Assembly: GCF_949769195.1 (NCBI RefSeq) | Contig: NZ_OX458333.1 | Location: 1,426,001 to 1,490,000, forward strand | DNA from: Methylocaldum szegediense | GTDB taxonomy: Bacteria > Pseudomonadota > Gammaproteobacteria > Methylococcales > Methylococcaceae | DNA length: 64,000 nucleotides | Direction: 5' to 3' | Shown: positions 54,631 to 63,405 of the stretch, piece by piece | How positions within the stretch are numbered: the stretch's first letter is position 1 | Layout of the letters: the number at the start of each line of letters is the position of its first letter | The notes under the pieces: model-generated | Seen by the model: only the letters and a program-made list of their open reading frames with translations | Databases searched by the model: none | What the model was told of the DNA's origin: nothing | Translations under genes and position numbers: made by a program

Positions 54631-56360
54631 GTCCGGGGTGGCTGGCCGCCAGCGCCCTGCTAACGCCCCTGGTTCTGGCGACCGCGCTGTTCGTAGCTCC
54701 GAGGCGCTTCCGGTTGTGGGCGGCGACGCCCTGGGCCGCGTTGCCCGGGGTGGGACTGGCCTTTGCACCGGAATTCAAGGTTGAGTTGCCTTCGTTATTG
54801 CTTGGCATGAGTCTCGGGCTGGACGCCACGGGCCGAGTCTTTCTGATTTTCACCGCTCTGCTGTGGCTGATTTCCGGGCTTTACGCCGGCATTTATCTGG
54901 CCGCGGATTCGAAACGCAGCCGCTTCGCTGGTTTTTTTCTTGGCGCCATGGCAGGCAATCTGGGTGTGTTGCTGGCGCAGGATGTCACAAGCTTTTACTT
55001 GTTCTTCGCGCTGATGACGCTATCTGTTTACGGCCTGGTCGTGCACGAGGGCGGTAAAGCGCCGGACCGAGCGGGGCGAATCTACCTGATTCTGGCGGTC
55101 CTCGGGGAGGCCATACTGCTCATCGCTTTTCTGCTGAGCGCGAGTGCGGCGGAAAGCCTGTCTCTTGACCGGATTCCGCAAGCAGTTGCCGCGTCGCCTT
55201 TACGAAACCTCATTCTGACATTATTCCTTGGTGGTTTCGGGGTCAAGGTCGGCCTCCTCGGACTCCATGTCTGGCTGCCTCTAGCTCACCCGGTCGCTCC
55301 GACTCCCGCCAGCGCGGTGTTGAGCGGCGTCATCATCAAGGCCGGACTAATGGGGTGGCTCCGTTTTTTGCCGCTCGGGCAGGAGGCGATTCCGGGATGG
55401 GGCTACGGTGTCATGGCCGGCGGACTTGCCGCTGCGTTCTACGGTGCAGCCGTGGGCCTGGTGCAAAAGGATTCGAAGACCGTGCTGGCCTACTCGAGCA
55501 TCAGCCAGATGGGGATCATTACTGTGCCGATAGGAATCGCACTGGCGGTGCCGACAGACTGGCCTGCCGCTTTGACGGCGGTTTCCGTATACGCGGTCCA
55601 CCACGCATTCGCCAAAGGGGCTTTGTTTCTCGGGGCGGGCGTTGCACGTACGGTCGCCAGGGATAAAAAGCGCCTCGCCTGGATCATGGCTGGGCTGCTC
55701 ATACCGGCGTTGAGTCTGGCGGGAGCGCCGTTTACCACCGGGGCGCTGGCCAAGGATGCTCTCAAGAGAGCTATGAAGGCGGTGCCGGAACCGTGGCAGG
55801 ATATGCTGGCTTGGATGTTGTCCCTGGCGGCCATAGGTACCACAGTGTTGTTGATGCGCTTTCTATACCTCGTCCGAAACGAGGCGCTGGCAGGACGCCC
55901 TGGCGGCAGTGAATTCCGTAGCTTGGGCTACACCTGGGGGCTGGCCGTGCTCGGCGTTCTGACATTGAGCTGGATCATGTTCACCGACCCGGCGCGTGCT
56001 TTTCTCGAACATGCGCTGGAGCCCGCGGTGCTTTGGAGCGAATCGTGGCCGGTAGGCAGCGGCATCCTGCTGGCTTGGCTATTCGGGCTAACGTTCATTG
56101 GTATCGCTCCTCGCATCCCAGCAGGAGATCTTCTGGTGCCGATTGAACGGCTGGTGCTCGCTGTGTGGAAATCCATAACCCTTCTCTGGAGCAAGGCACG
56201 TCAACGACGACCAGCCCACGTGCCTTGGAAACGCCTAAGCGTATGGCTTGGCCAAAGCTTAACTGAAGGCCAGGCCTGGTTGGAAAGCACGGCCGTTTCC
56301 GGAACTCTGCTAATCTTGCTAGTTCTGTTTTTTGCCCTGGCACTGCTCTCTACGCACTGA
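54627..56360 (+). CDS. MrpD/NuoL-like antiporter subunit (third of three)
   Basis: 577 residues from the ATG at 54627, which overlaps the previous stop by four bases. Core as in NuoL/M/N: LGGFGVKVGLLGLHVWLPLAHP and LSGVIIKAGLMGWLRF (lysines), YSSISQMGIITVP. In the TM5 region the family glutamate position reads FYLFFALMTLSVYGLVVHEGG, with Ala-Leu where the second subunit has Glu-Leu, so this copy may lack one channel acid. The C-terminal extension (about 440-577) holds two more helices. Last gene of the operon. Confidence 0.92.
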   Translation: MSPGWLAASALLTPLVLATALFVAPRRFRLWAATPWAALPGVGLAFAPEFKVELPSLLLGMSLGLDATGRVFLIFTALLWLISGLYAGIYLAADSKRSRFAGFFLGAMAGNLGVLLAQDVTSFYLFFALMTLSVYGLVVHEGGKAPDRAGRIYLILAVLGEAILLIAFLLSASAAESLSLDRIPQAVAASPLRNLILTLFLGGFGVKVGLLGLHVWLPLAHPVAPTPASAVLSGVIIKAGLMGWLRFLPLGQEAIPGWGYGVMAGGLAAAFYGAAVGLVQKDSKTVLAYSSISQMGIITVPIGIALAVPTDWPAALTAVSVYAVHHAFAKGALFLGAGVARTVARDKKRLAWIMAGLLIPALSLAGAPFTTGALAKDALKRAMKAVPEPWQDMLAWMLSLAAIGTTVLLMRFLYLVRNEALAGRPGGSEFRSLGYTWGLAVLGVLTLSWIMFTDPARAFLEHALEPAVLWSESWPVGSGILLAWLFGLTFIGIAPRIPAGDLLVPIERLVLAVWKSITLLWSKARQRRPAHVPWKRLSVWLGQSLTEGQAWLESTAVSGTLLILLVLFFALALLSTH

Positions 56361-56477
56361 GGTATCGATAACCTGTGAGTCATTTCACTTAGCGTGATGA
56401 GTTATTTGCCTCACTTTTGAGATATAAGCGGCCGGTAATTTGGCCTGAAGCGCAGCGATTCAAAGGTTTGGTGAGTG

Positions 56478-56493
56478 TGGCACCAATTCTGCT
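56478..56493 (+). promoter_or_regulatory. Sigma-54-like -24/-12 promoter upstream of exbB
   Basis: TGGCAC-caatt-CTGCTT, with GG at 56479-56480 and GC at 56491-56492 separated by exactly ten bases, as sigma-54 requires; one mismatch (C for T) in the -12 part. Transcription would start near 56504, 33 bases before the exbB ATG. No bound enhancer site was identified. Confidence 0.45.
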
Positions 56494-56536
56494 TGAATTT
56501 GGCATTGTCTGGATGCTTTTAAGGGAAATCACCACA

Positions 56537-56977
56537 ATGACATCGCTCGACAGTACCGATCTATCCCATCTGGTCGATTATGGCGTGATCGGCTTATTGC
56601 TGTTGGCCAGCGTCTGGGCGGTCGCCATCGCTTTCGAACGTTGGCTTTATTACCGCCGCGTCGACATCGGCCAGTTTCCCACTAGCCAAGCGCTCGAGAC
56701 CGATCTAACCCGCCGTCTTACGGTGATTGGCACGGTCGCGGCCAATGCCCCTTATATCGGGCTCCTGGGTACGGTCATGGGGATCATGCTCACGTTCCAC
56801 AAAATGGGAACGGACAAGAGTATGGACGTACACACGATCATGATCGGCCTCAGCATGGCTTTGAAGGCAACCGCGATGGGACTTGTGGTGGCGATCCCCT
56901 GCGTTGTGCTGAACAACGTGCTCAGGCGGCGCATCAAGGAATTGGTTACGGCTTATGAGGTGCGCCTTGGATCGTGA
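56537..56977 (+). CDS. exbB: ExbB-type TonB-system energizer
   Basis: 146 residues from the ATG at 56537 (MTSLDSTDLSHLVDYG); a purine-rich aaggga precedes it, and the longer frame back to 56417 would overlap the promoter. Three helices: VIGLLLLASVWAVAIAFERWLYY, then VAANAPYIGLLGTVMGIMLTFHKMG (cited in part) and IGLSMALKATAMGLVVAIPCVVLNNVL with the conserved Thr/Pro of the ion path. This is the short ExbB form. Overlaps exbD by 23 bases. Confidence 0.93.
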   Translation: MTSLDSTDLSHLVDYGVIGLLLLASVWAVAIAFERWLYYRRVDIGQFPTSQALETDLTRRLTVIGTVAANAPYIGLLGTVMGIMLTFHKMGTDKSMDVHTIMIGLSMALKATAMGLVVAIPCVVLNNVLRRRIKELVTAYEVRLGS

Positions 56978-57356
56978 CATCGACCAAATCAACGTGATTC
57001 CGCTGGTCGATGTGATGCTGGTGTTGCTGGTGATCATTCTGACCACGGCAACCTTCATCGTCACCGGCCAGGTGCCGGTGGATCTAGCGGAAGCCAAGGC
57101 GGCGAACGAGCCCTCGCATGAAGATCCGATTCTCATGACACTGACCGGAGATGGTCGACTATACCTAGGCGAGACGCCGATCGCGCTGGAGAGTCTGGGC
57201 GAGACGTTGAGCTCCTATCCGAAGGAACGCCTGATCGTGCTGCGCGCCGATCGAGCTTTGGTTCTGGAGACCTTCGTCAAAGTGGTGGACGAGCTCAAGA
57301 GTCAGGGCTTTCCCCATGTCAGCCTAGAAGTCGAACGGGCAGAGTCCGCGTCATGA
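56955..57356 (+). CDS. exbD: ExbD-type TonB-system protein
   Basis: 133 residues. One N-terminal helix with the proton-carrying aspartate in INVIPLVDVMLVLLVIILTT (the LVDVML motif), then the periplasmic domain with DGRLYLGETPIALESLGETL and VLRADRALVLETFVKVVDEL. Overlaps exbB by 23 bases and tonB by four, consistent with one exbB-exbD-tonB message. Confidence 0.94.
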   Translation: MRCALDRDIDQINVIPLVDVMLVLLVIILTTATFIVTGQVPVDLAEAKAANEPSHEDPILMTLTGDGRLYLGETPIALESLGETLSSYPKERLIVLRADRALVLETFVKVVDELKSQGFPHVSLEVERAESAS

Positions 57357-58069
57357 CACCCCGCCAGCGGCATCTCAGTGGCCTTGGGTTGTCCTTGCTG
57401 GCACACGGATCGCTGGCAGGCACGGCATGGTGGATGTGGCAGCAGGAGCCTGCGAAGCCGGCGCCCGAACCCATTCGCTGGGAAATCAGCCTTTACACCC
57501 CGGCCCCGCCCGCTCCGACCGAGGCAGCGGTCGCCCCGACGCCCGAAACACCACCGCCGCCGAAACCCAAAGTTGAGCCGAAGCCGAAACCGAAGCCAAA
57601 ACCCAAGTTGAAGCCGGTGAAACGACCCACACCCAAGCCGGTCACCCGCTATTTGGCCCAGGAGACCCCGCCGGACGCAACCCCGGATCCGCCTACCCAG
57701 GCGCCGACCACCGTCGCCACCACCGGTCCCTTGACGGGGATCGCGAATCCGGCCCCGGCGGTAAAACCCGACCCCAAGCCAGATTTCGACTGGCTGCGCC
57801 GCTACCTGATCGAGCAGATTCGGCGCCACAAACAGTACCCCGGCGATGCGCGGCGCAGGGGCTGGGAAGGGCAAGTCCTGGTTCGGGCGGTAATAGGTGG
57901 CAATGGTCAACTGGTCGAAGCCGAGATCGTCAAGAGTTCCGGTCATGCGGTGCTCGATGACGAGGCGCTTGCCACCTTGCGCAGGGCGATGCCGGTACCG
58001 GTATCAAAGGCTCACGGCTGGAGTCAGGTGGCGGTAACCATTCCCTTCGATTACCGGCTGAAACGGTGA
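57353..58069 (+). CDS. tonB: TonB energy-transducing protein
   Basis: 238 residues. N-terminal anchor with the His-containing helix LSLLAHGSLAGTAWWMW, a long Pro/Lys spacer (about 45-110, PPPPKPKVEPKPKPKPKP-type) that spans the periplasm, and the TonB C-terminal domain about 145-238 (LRRYLIEQIRRHKQYPGDAR, GWEGQVLVRAVIGGNGQLV, DDEALATLRRAMPVP, VTIPFDYRL). Energises outer-membrane receptors. No receptor gene is adjacent. Confidence 0.95.
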   Translation: MTPRQRHLSGLGLSLLAHGSLAGTAWWMWQQEPAKPAPEPIRWEISLYTPAPPAPTEAAVAPTPETPPPPKPKVEPKPKPKPKPKLKPVKRPTPKPVTRYLAQETPPDATPDPPTQAPTTVATTGPLTGIANPAPAVKPDPKPDFDWLRRYLIEQIRRHKQYPGDARRRGWEGQVLVRAVIGGNGQLVEAEIVKSSGHAVLDDEALATLRRAMPVPVSKAHGWSQVAVTIPFDYRLKR

Positions 58070-58196
58070 CTCAGGTGAAATGTCGGACTGCACTCAGCCG
58101 TTTCCCGCACCGTGCGGCCGGCGGGCGCGACGAGCGCGCATGGATGCCGGGTTAAGGGCTGGCACCCTCCTTGCAATAACGGGTATAGCGCCGGGT

Positions 58197-58217
58197 GGGC
58201 TCCGTGGCGCGGAGCCC
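58197..58217 (+). terminator. GC-rich hairpin downstream of tonB
   Basis: gggctccg-tggcg-cggagccc, an exact 8-base stem with 5-base loop followed by ccctcttcctcct. It may be part of the tonB 3' end or of a leader structure. Confidence 0.4.
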
Positions 58218-58275
58218 CCCTCTTCCTCCTCGCTCGCTGTCCGCCCGCGCTTACATTCGCCTCACTGGGTTGCTG

Positions 58276-58302
58276 GCGCCGCCCACGAGCGGCGCTTTTT
58301 TT
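58276..58302 (+). terminator. Rho-independent terminator / possible attenuator
   Basis: gcgccgc-ccacga-gcggcgc followed by seven T: a textbook intrinsic terminator. It lies 207 bases after tonB and only 15 bases before the ATG of the small Cys-rich ORF, so it may end the tonB message or act as an attenuator for the small ORF. Confidence 0.8.
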
Positions 58303-58317
58303 CAGGATGGAACACGC

Positions 58318-58524
58318 ATGATGGATGCTGCACCGCTGCCCGAGGCCACCGGCCAGTCGTTCGAGGAAACCGATTGGACGCCTCCGATCATCTGGGTCCG
58401 ATCAATTCAACGTGCCCAGCATCGTGTTCCCTGCTACCGTAGCGACGAGCGCTTCCGGTGTACTGTGCAGGATTGCGAATGGCGCAACTCCTGCCTCAAG
58501 CTCGTCGCTGCCTGGCGTAGGTGA
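58318..58524 (+). CDS. Small cysteine-containing protein, unknown function
   Basis: 68 residues: MMDAAPLPEATGQSFEETDW, then PPIIWVRSIQRAQHRVPC and CYRSDERFRCTVQDCEWRNSC with four cysteines (spacing C-x8-C-x4-C-x5-C), ending LVAAWRR. The evenly spaced Cys and the aggatgg before the ATG suggest a real gene, perhaps a zinc-binding or Fe-S peptide; I recall similar short Cys/Trp-rich proteins in gammaproteobacteria but cannot name the family. It starts right after a strong terminator hairpin. Confidence 0.5.
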   Translation: MMDAAPLPEATGQSFEETDWTPPIIWVRSIQRAQHRVPCYRSDERFRCTVQDCEWRNSCLKLVAAWRR

Positions 58525-59127
58525 ACGACGCAGAGCGATTTCAGCGCAACCCATCGAGGTGCCCATTGAGTCGCATCGAACGGACAGGCGGGCAGTCCGA
58601 ACACACGCCGATCCGCAGCACGCGGAATTCGTGTCGGACAAAGGTTCGCGTTTCGGTCTTCGTTCGCGAGCAAGCGCTACACAAGGCTGTCGGCTTTCGC
58701 TGGGGCAAATTTCGCAGCGCCTGTGTGAGCTGCCACAGCAGGCACCGATAGAAGCGACCCATTATCAGCCGAGCTTAAGTCTCGTCGAAGGCTTTGGAGG
58801 GAGGTGCGGACGTTGCTTTCATGGACAGAAGCAGCTGCGCTGGTCAGCCGCCGTAACGGACGCGTGTCACACCCGAGTGATCTCACTGTATGCCGGAATT
58901 CCCTTCGTAGTGAGCGTTCTTCCGGATCGGGACATCTCTCCATCGGCCATTTGCGACGTCTTCTGTTTCTTAGCGGGAAGGAGTTATAACGCGAAGGATG
59001 CGGTCTTGTAGGTTTGTTCCGTCCAAACGCCTTGCGGCAAAAACGTAGGCACCGGCCGCTGCCAACGGCGCCGCCCAGGCGGTTTTTTACCGATGCTAGT
59101 TGATACCCGATACGAGAGGAGGAAAAG
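58525..59127. other. 600-base region without a recognised gene
   Basis: Frames are open in several registers because of high GC, but composition is Ser/Arg/Cys-rich and no motif, start signal or operon link is visible. It separates the tonB area from the small gene at 59128, whose promoter should lie near its right end. Confidence 0.4.
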
Positions 59128-59469
59128 ATGACGCCGAAAGTCAGGCACCGGGAACGTGATCCTGCCGCACCGCCGGAGACGGAGGTAGCGCCGACATTTC
59201 CATCAGCGCGCTATTTTCAGATCCATTTCGAACACCTTTATCGCTTGATTGATGAGCTCAGTGAAAAGCTTGATGCCGCAATCCGGGATTTGGCTTCGCT
59301 AAGGGCACGACCGGAGCCCGACGTCGTGCGAGACCCGCCTCCGTCCACGAGCGTCCGGCTACCTACCCTAAGCGATGCCTCGCCGAGACGGCGGTCGCGG
59401 ATAGAGACGAAAACAGAAACCGATAATCGCCAATCGAAGCGGCATCTCGCAAACCGGGCAAATCGGTGA
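59128..59469 (+). CDS. Small hypothetical protein
   Basis: 113 residues with a very good ribosome binding site (gagaggagg, 7 bases before ATG). The middle (about 28-60, ARYFQIHFEHLYRLIDELSE then KLDAAIRDLASLRAR) is a predicted amphipathic or coiled-coil helix; both ends are polar and disordered, with a basic C-terminus. No known family recognised. Converges with the terpene synthase gene 84 bases away. Confidence 0.5.
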   Translation: MTPKVRHRERDPAAPPETEVAPTFPSARYFQIHFEHLYRLIDELSEKLDAAIRDLASLRARPEPDVVRDPPPSTSVRLPTLSDASPRRRSRIETKTETDNRQSKRHLANRANR

Positions 59470-59553
59470 TTCGATAAGTCGGCCCATATCCTCGATCCGC
59501 CTCTCGGTGCAAGGCCCAGGCGGCGCTCTGAATGGAGCGGACGGTGCCCATGC

Positions 59554-60522
59554 TCAGCAGTGTGAACACTCGCCGACAAGCTCCACGGAATACCTGCCCG
59601 ACGTGTAGGACCAATCGAGATTGCCGCGCATCCACGAACACAGAACGGAAACAAAACGCTGAACGTCGGCATCGATTTCGGCGCCGAATGTGGGCAGTCG
59701 CTCTTTTAATGCTATGAAATCGCGGACTTCTTTGTTCGTCAAATCCGCAGCCTCCCGGATGGCTTCCTGAAGAGACAAATGATAGTGGTGTTGAAACGTC
59801 ACGACGAGGTTATGAACGTCGTTGTGCCGGACTTCCTTGGCGAACGAGATGACATCGTTGGACCAACACACCACATTGTTCGCCATCCGTATCAATCCCT
59901 GTAGCGTTTCGTGTTTCCGGACGTGCAGCGGCAAGCTGATGTTCTCGACGACATCGATAAGCTCGATATCGGTATAAAGCCCTCCTGTGTAGGGGCGCAT
60001 GGTCACGTAGGTTAACGGGTCCGGCGTGATGGCTGCTGCACGATTCTGAGCCTCCCACACGGAGGACTCAAAATACTCGACCACGCTCATAATGAACCGG
60101 CACATCCAGTCGTTGCTCGCCGCTCGGCGCAGCCTGACACAAAGGTCATGCAGTGCGTAGGCGAGAGGGCGGTCGGACTCATCGGGTTCTCGGCCGTTGA
60201 GAATTTCAGTCAGCCGCTCATGAAAGTGCGTGAGTTGGTCCGGATTACGTCCGAAACCGGACTCGTCGCATTGATCGTCCCGAATAAACAGCCAGGTATT
60301 CCAATCCGACACGATCTTAAGGCCTTCGGACGGCGCATCGGGATACGCGCGGGCCGCGAGCCAGCTGAACTTAGAAGCCTGGAGGCGCCGCCACTCGCGG
60401 TCGTTGGAGACTAAGTTAAAGCGCTTCACCCACGCCAAGGTGTGACGGTTGGCCGCCTCGGCATTTGGATTGAGGCGGGAGGGAAACGGACAATAAAATT
60501 TGGGGGACGTACTTGTTTTCAT
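59554..60522 (-). CDS. Class I terpene synthase (sesquiterpene/monoterpene cyclase family)
   Basis: 322 residues, one alpha-domain terpene cyclase. Aspartate-rich Mg motif DDQCDE at 82-87 and the NSE triad N222-D-V-I-S226-F-A-K-E230, both complete and about 140 residues apart as usual; also the R-Y-type C-terminal end (SGRYSVEL) that closes over the diphosphate. It cyclises an isoprenyl diphosphate in the cytoplasm; the product cannot be predicted. No prenyl-diphosphate synthase, P450 or methyltransferase is beside it, so it works alone or with genes elsewhere. Confidence 0.9.
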   Translation of the reverse strand: MKTSTSPKFYCPFPSRLNPNAEAANRHTLAWVKRFNLVSNDREWRRLQASKFSWLAARAYPDAPSEGLKIVSDWNTWLFIRDDQCDESGFGRNPDQLTHFHERLTEILNGREPDESDRPLAYALHDLCVRLRRAASNDWMCRFIMSVVEYFESSVWEAQNRAAAITPDPLTYVTMRPYTGGLYTDIELIDVVENISLPLHVRKHETLQGLIRMANNVVCWSNDVISFAKEVRHNDVHNLVVTFQHHYHLSLQEAIREAADLTNKEVRDFIALKERLPTFGAEIDADVQRFVSVLCSWMRGNLDWSYTSGRYSVELVGECSHC

Positions 60523-60553
60523 AACCTGTTTAAAAGTAGTAAGCAGATGACCC

Positions 60554-63382
60554 TTACGATCCGATCAAGGGTAGAGTGGCCAACGACACTTTCGCCGGCT
60601 TAAAGTGCCGATCAGGACGCCCAATATAAAAGCCCTGCACCAGATCGACTTCCAGTTCCTGAAGTTGAATTAGTGTCTGTGCATTTTCAACTCCTTCCGC
60701 GACAATTTTTTGTCGGTAGCCATGTGCGAGTGTCGTCAAAGCGCTGACGAACACCTTGTCATCCTCGTCGCTCGCCAGGCGGCTGATAAACGAACGGTCA
60801 ATTTTCACGTGCTTTATCGGCAAGTGTTTAAGGTAGTGGAACGACGCGAACCCCGCTCCGAAATCGTCCATAGCAAACCCGAAGCCTATGTCGGTCAATT
60901 CGTTCATGGTCCGTTGCGCTGCTTCCAAGTCGGCGATCGCGGCCGTCTCGGTAATTTCCAGCAATAAACGTTCCGGAGACAAGCGGCCGTCGTTGACCGC
61001 TTGCTTGAGCGGTTCCGCCCAAGTCGGGTCGGTCAGCGCAGCGGCAGATAGATTGATCGAAAGCCGTGCCGCTCGGTCCTTGCTCAAAATATTGATCGCC
61101 TCTCGGGTGACGTAAGAATCGATAGCACTCATCAAATCCGAACGTAGAATGACGTCCATATATTCACCCGGAAGCACGATACGCCCATCTTCTAACGTTA
61201 ACCTAAGCAGTGCCTCGTAATAGGCGATCCGCCCCGTTGCCAAGTCGACTACCGGCTGATAATGAAAAAATAGACTCTTTTGATCTAAAGATTGGGCGAT
61301 GACGCTACGCCAATATGCCTGATGACTGATCCGAGCCCGCTCTTCTCCAGAATGCGAGAACAAGTGCCAGCGTCCGCGCCCAGCCTTTTTCGCCTGGTAC
61401 ATGGCCGCGTCGGCGTTGGCCAGAAGCTCTTCTACATCCTTGCCGTGCTCCGGAATCAAAGCGATGCCGATGCTTGCGGAAATGCGATAGCTCCGATTGC
61501 CGAAGCGAAAAGGCTTTTCCATCAAGCGTTGATTGAGATCCTGAGCAAAATGCTCTGCTCCGGATCGGTCGGTACCTGTCATCAAGACGGCGAACTCGTC
61601 CCCTCCCAAGCGCGCCAGTACATCCGACTTGCGCGCTCGTGCCCGCAATTCATTGGCCAAAAGGCAAAGCAGCGCGTCTCCGGCGGCATGACCGCTGCTG
61701 TCATTGATGTCTTTGAAGTGATCCAGGTCGAATAAGAGCAAGGCGGCCGGCACGCCGTTTCGCTCTGCTTCGGCAAAGCTCCGCTCCAACTCGTCCTTGA
61801 ACCAGAGCCGATTGTGGAGACCGGTCAGCGAATCATGATTAGCCAGCCAGCGTATGCGCGATTCGGCTTCGATTCTTTCGGTCGCGTCCAAGCCGATGGA
61901 AAGCACGGCAATGCCGTTTTCGTGCTCCAATCGCAAGCGTGTATGCACCCAAACAATGTGCCGCTTGCTGCCGTCGCCGCAAGTCAGAACCGACTCGTGT
62001 TCCAGTCGTTGCATGAGATTCGAGAAGAGCTTTTCAAGGTTGCGAGCGACCTCGCTGGTCTCGCTATCAATTTCGATCAGCTCGATAAAACGAGAGTTTC
62101 TGAGCGTCTCGCTCGGACGGCCCAAGATTTGGGTGGTCAGTTCGTTGACTGTTCGAATTCGGCCATCGCGCGATTGAGTCAGGATCAATACCTGCGCGTT
62201 GTCCAGCAAACCTTGAATGAAATCTCGTTCGGCGGCGAGCGTGTTCTGATGTTCTTCGATCTGATGCGCCAGCCGGATGGACGTGGCGTAGAGAATGTCG
62301 ATTTCGTCTTTCCATTCAACCAGGCGGGAGAGCGTTTTCAGACGCTCGTTGACCCTGTCATAGTTGCCGTGAGCTAGTAACGGCAATGTCGCCGCAAGAT
62401 GCTGAATGCGCCGGAGCGGTGCATGCAGCAACACCAGCAAAAGTACTTCTGCGATGCAGAGAGATATTGCAACAATGAGCAAGGCGTCGCGATTCGCCTG
62501 GTCCAGAGCTGCCGCAGAAGCGCTTGCGTCGACGATAAACAGAAGATGACCGGTTTCTCCGCTTTCCAGAATATCGTCCAGCGGCGAGCTGTAAACTGTG
62601 AATCGTTTTTCCTTCCATTCCAGCCAGCTATCGGCCGGAAGCGCTTCCGGGCCAGGATAGCGCTTCGAGAGATGGCGCAAGAAAGGCTCCAGCTCTTGCT
62701 GATTGGATAGCGCCGCAATGCGTAACCCCCAGTCTTCCAAGACCTTTTCACCGTTTTCCTGAGAGGTCACGAGGATCGCGACCGCGGTCCCGGCGCCGGC
62801 CGAGAAATCGAGCACCAGATCGGTAATCATCTGGCTCAGGGATAGGACGCCAACATTCCGTCCCTTGGAAAGCAACGGAACGAACGCGTGAAGGCTACAC
62901 CCCGGCTGACAAGTCAGGATCGTCAACGGCTGCTCCGTCTCGATAACCTGATTCAAGACCTTGTGCAGACGCTCTTGCGGGACTGGAGTCGCCATTGACG
63001 AGGACCACGTCAAGACCGAATTGCTTCCGGCGTCGAGCAGCTCGATCCGCTCGACGTCCAGTTCGTACCTTACCGTGGAAAAAAATCCGTGCAAACGAGC
63101 AGCGCTTTGATTCTCGCGCGGTGCGGTAATAAACAGGTCCAATTTACCGAGGGACGCGAGCACGACACCTAGGCGTTGCAAGCGGTCGGCGGAGCGTTTT
63201 ATAAGGTCTCTGAATTCAACCCGAAGCGCAGCGTTCCGAACGGCTTGTTGGTCCTTGAACTGCGTTCGCAGATTCCAGTGATTCAGCGCCCCGAAAGTGA
63301 CACCGAGTGTCAGTAAGAGCAGGCTTAAGAATACAAACCCTTTTCGGCGCAGTGTCCAAAAACGGCTTGCGTCATTCCTCAT
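60554..63382 (-). CDS. Membrane-bound PAS-GGDEF-EAL c-di-GMP regulator
   Basis: 942 residues from MRNDASRFWTLRRKG; an ATG five codons earlier is also open. Transmembrane helix about 15-35, periplasmic sensor domain to about 295, second helix about 300-322, PAS domain about 395-500 (QSRDGRIRTVNELTTQILGR), GGDEF domain with RLGGDEF near residue 595 and an upstream inhibitory I-site RKSD, then an EAL domain with YYEALLRL and DDFGAGFASF. Both catalytic signatures are intact, so it could make and degrade c-di-GMP; pGpG would be cleared by Orn. It starts 23 bases after an outer-membrane beta-barrel gene, so they are likely co-transcribed. Confidence 0.92.
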   Translation of the reverse strand: MRNDASRFWTLRRKGFVFLSLLLLTLGVTFGALNHWNLRTQFKDQQAVRNAALRVEFRDLIKRSADRLQRLGVVLASLGKLDLFITAPRENQSAARLHGFFSTVRYELDVERIELLDAGSNSVLTWSSSMATPVPQERLHKVLNQVIETEQPLTILTCQPGCSLHAFVPLLSKGRNVGVLSLSQMITDLVLDFSAGAGTAVAILVTSQENGEKVLEDWGLRIAALSNQQELEPFLRHLSKRYPGPEALPADSWLEWKEKRFTVYSSPLDDILESGETGHLLFIVDASASAAALDQANRDALLIVAISLCIAEVLLLVLLHAPLRRIQHLAATLPLLAHGNYDRVNERLKTLSRLVEWKDEIDILYATSIRLAHQIEEHQNTLAAERDFIQGLLDNAQVLILTQSRDGRIRTVNELTTQILGRPSETLRNSRFIELIEIDSETSEVARNLEKLFSNLMQRLEHESVLTCGDGSKRHIVWVHTRLRLEHENGIAVLSIGLDATERIEAESRIRWLANHDSLTGLHNRLWFKDELERSFAEAERNGVPAALLLFDLDHFKDINDSSGHAAGDALLCLLANELRARARKSDVLARLGGDEFAVLMTGTDRSGAEHFAQDLNQRLMEKPFRFGNRSYRISASIGIALIPEHGKDVEELLANADAAMYQAKKAGRGRWHLFSHSGEERARISHQAYWRSVIAQSLDQKSLFFHYQPVVDLATGRIAYYEALLRLTLEDGRIVLPGEYMDVILRSDLMSAIDSYVTREAINILSKDRAARLSINLSAAALTDPTWAEPLKQAVNDGRLSPERLLLEITETAAIADLEAAQRTMNELTDIGFGFAMDDFGAGFASFHYLKHLPIKHVKIDRSFISRLASDEDDKVFVSALTTLAHGYRQKIVAEGVENAQTLIQLQELEVDLVQGFYIGRPDRHFKPAKVSLATLPLIGS

Positions 63383-63405
63383 TGACCATAAATCCAAAAA
63401 TGGCT

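Noticed and set aside
58325-59011. 228-codon plus-strand frame after tonB
   Set aside because: Ser/Arg/Cys-rich composition, no ribosome binding site, and it overlaps the better-supported 58318-58524 ORF in another frame.
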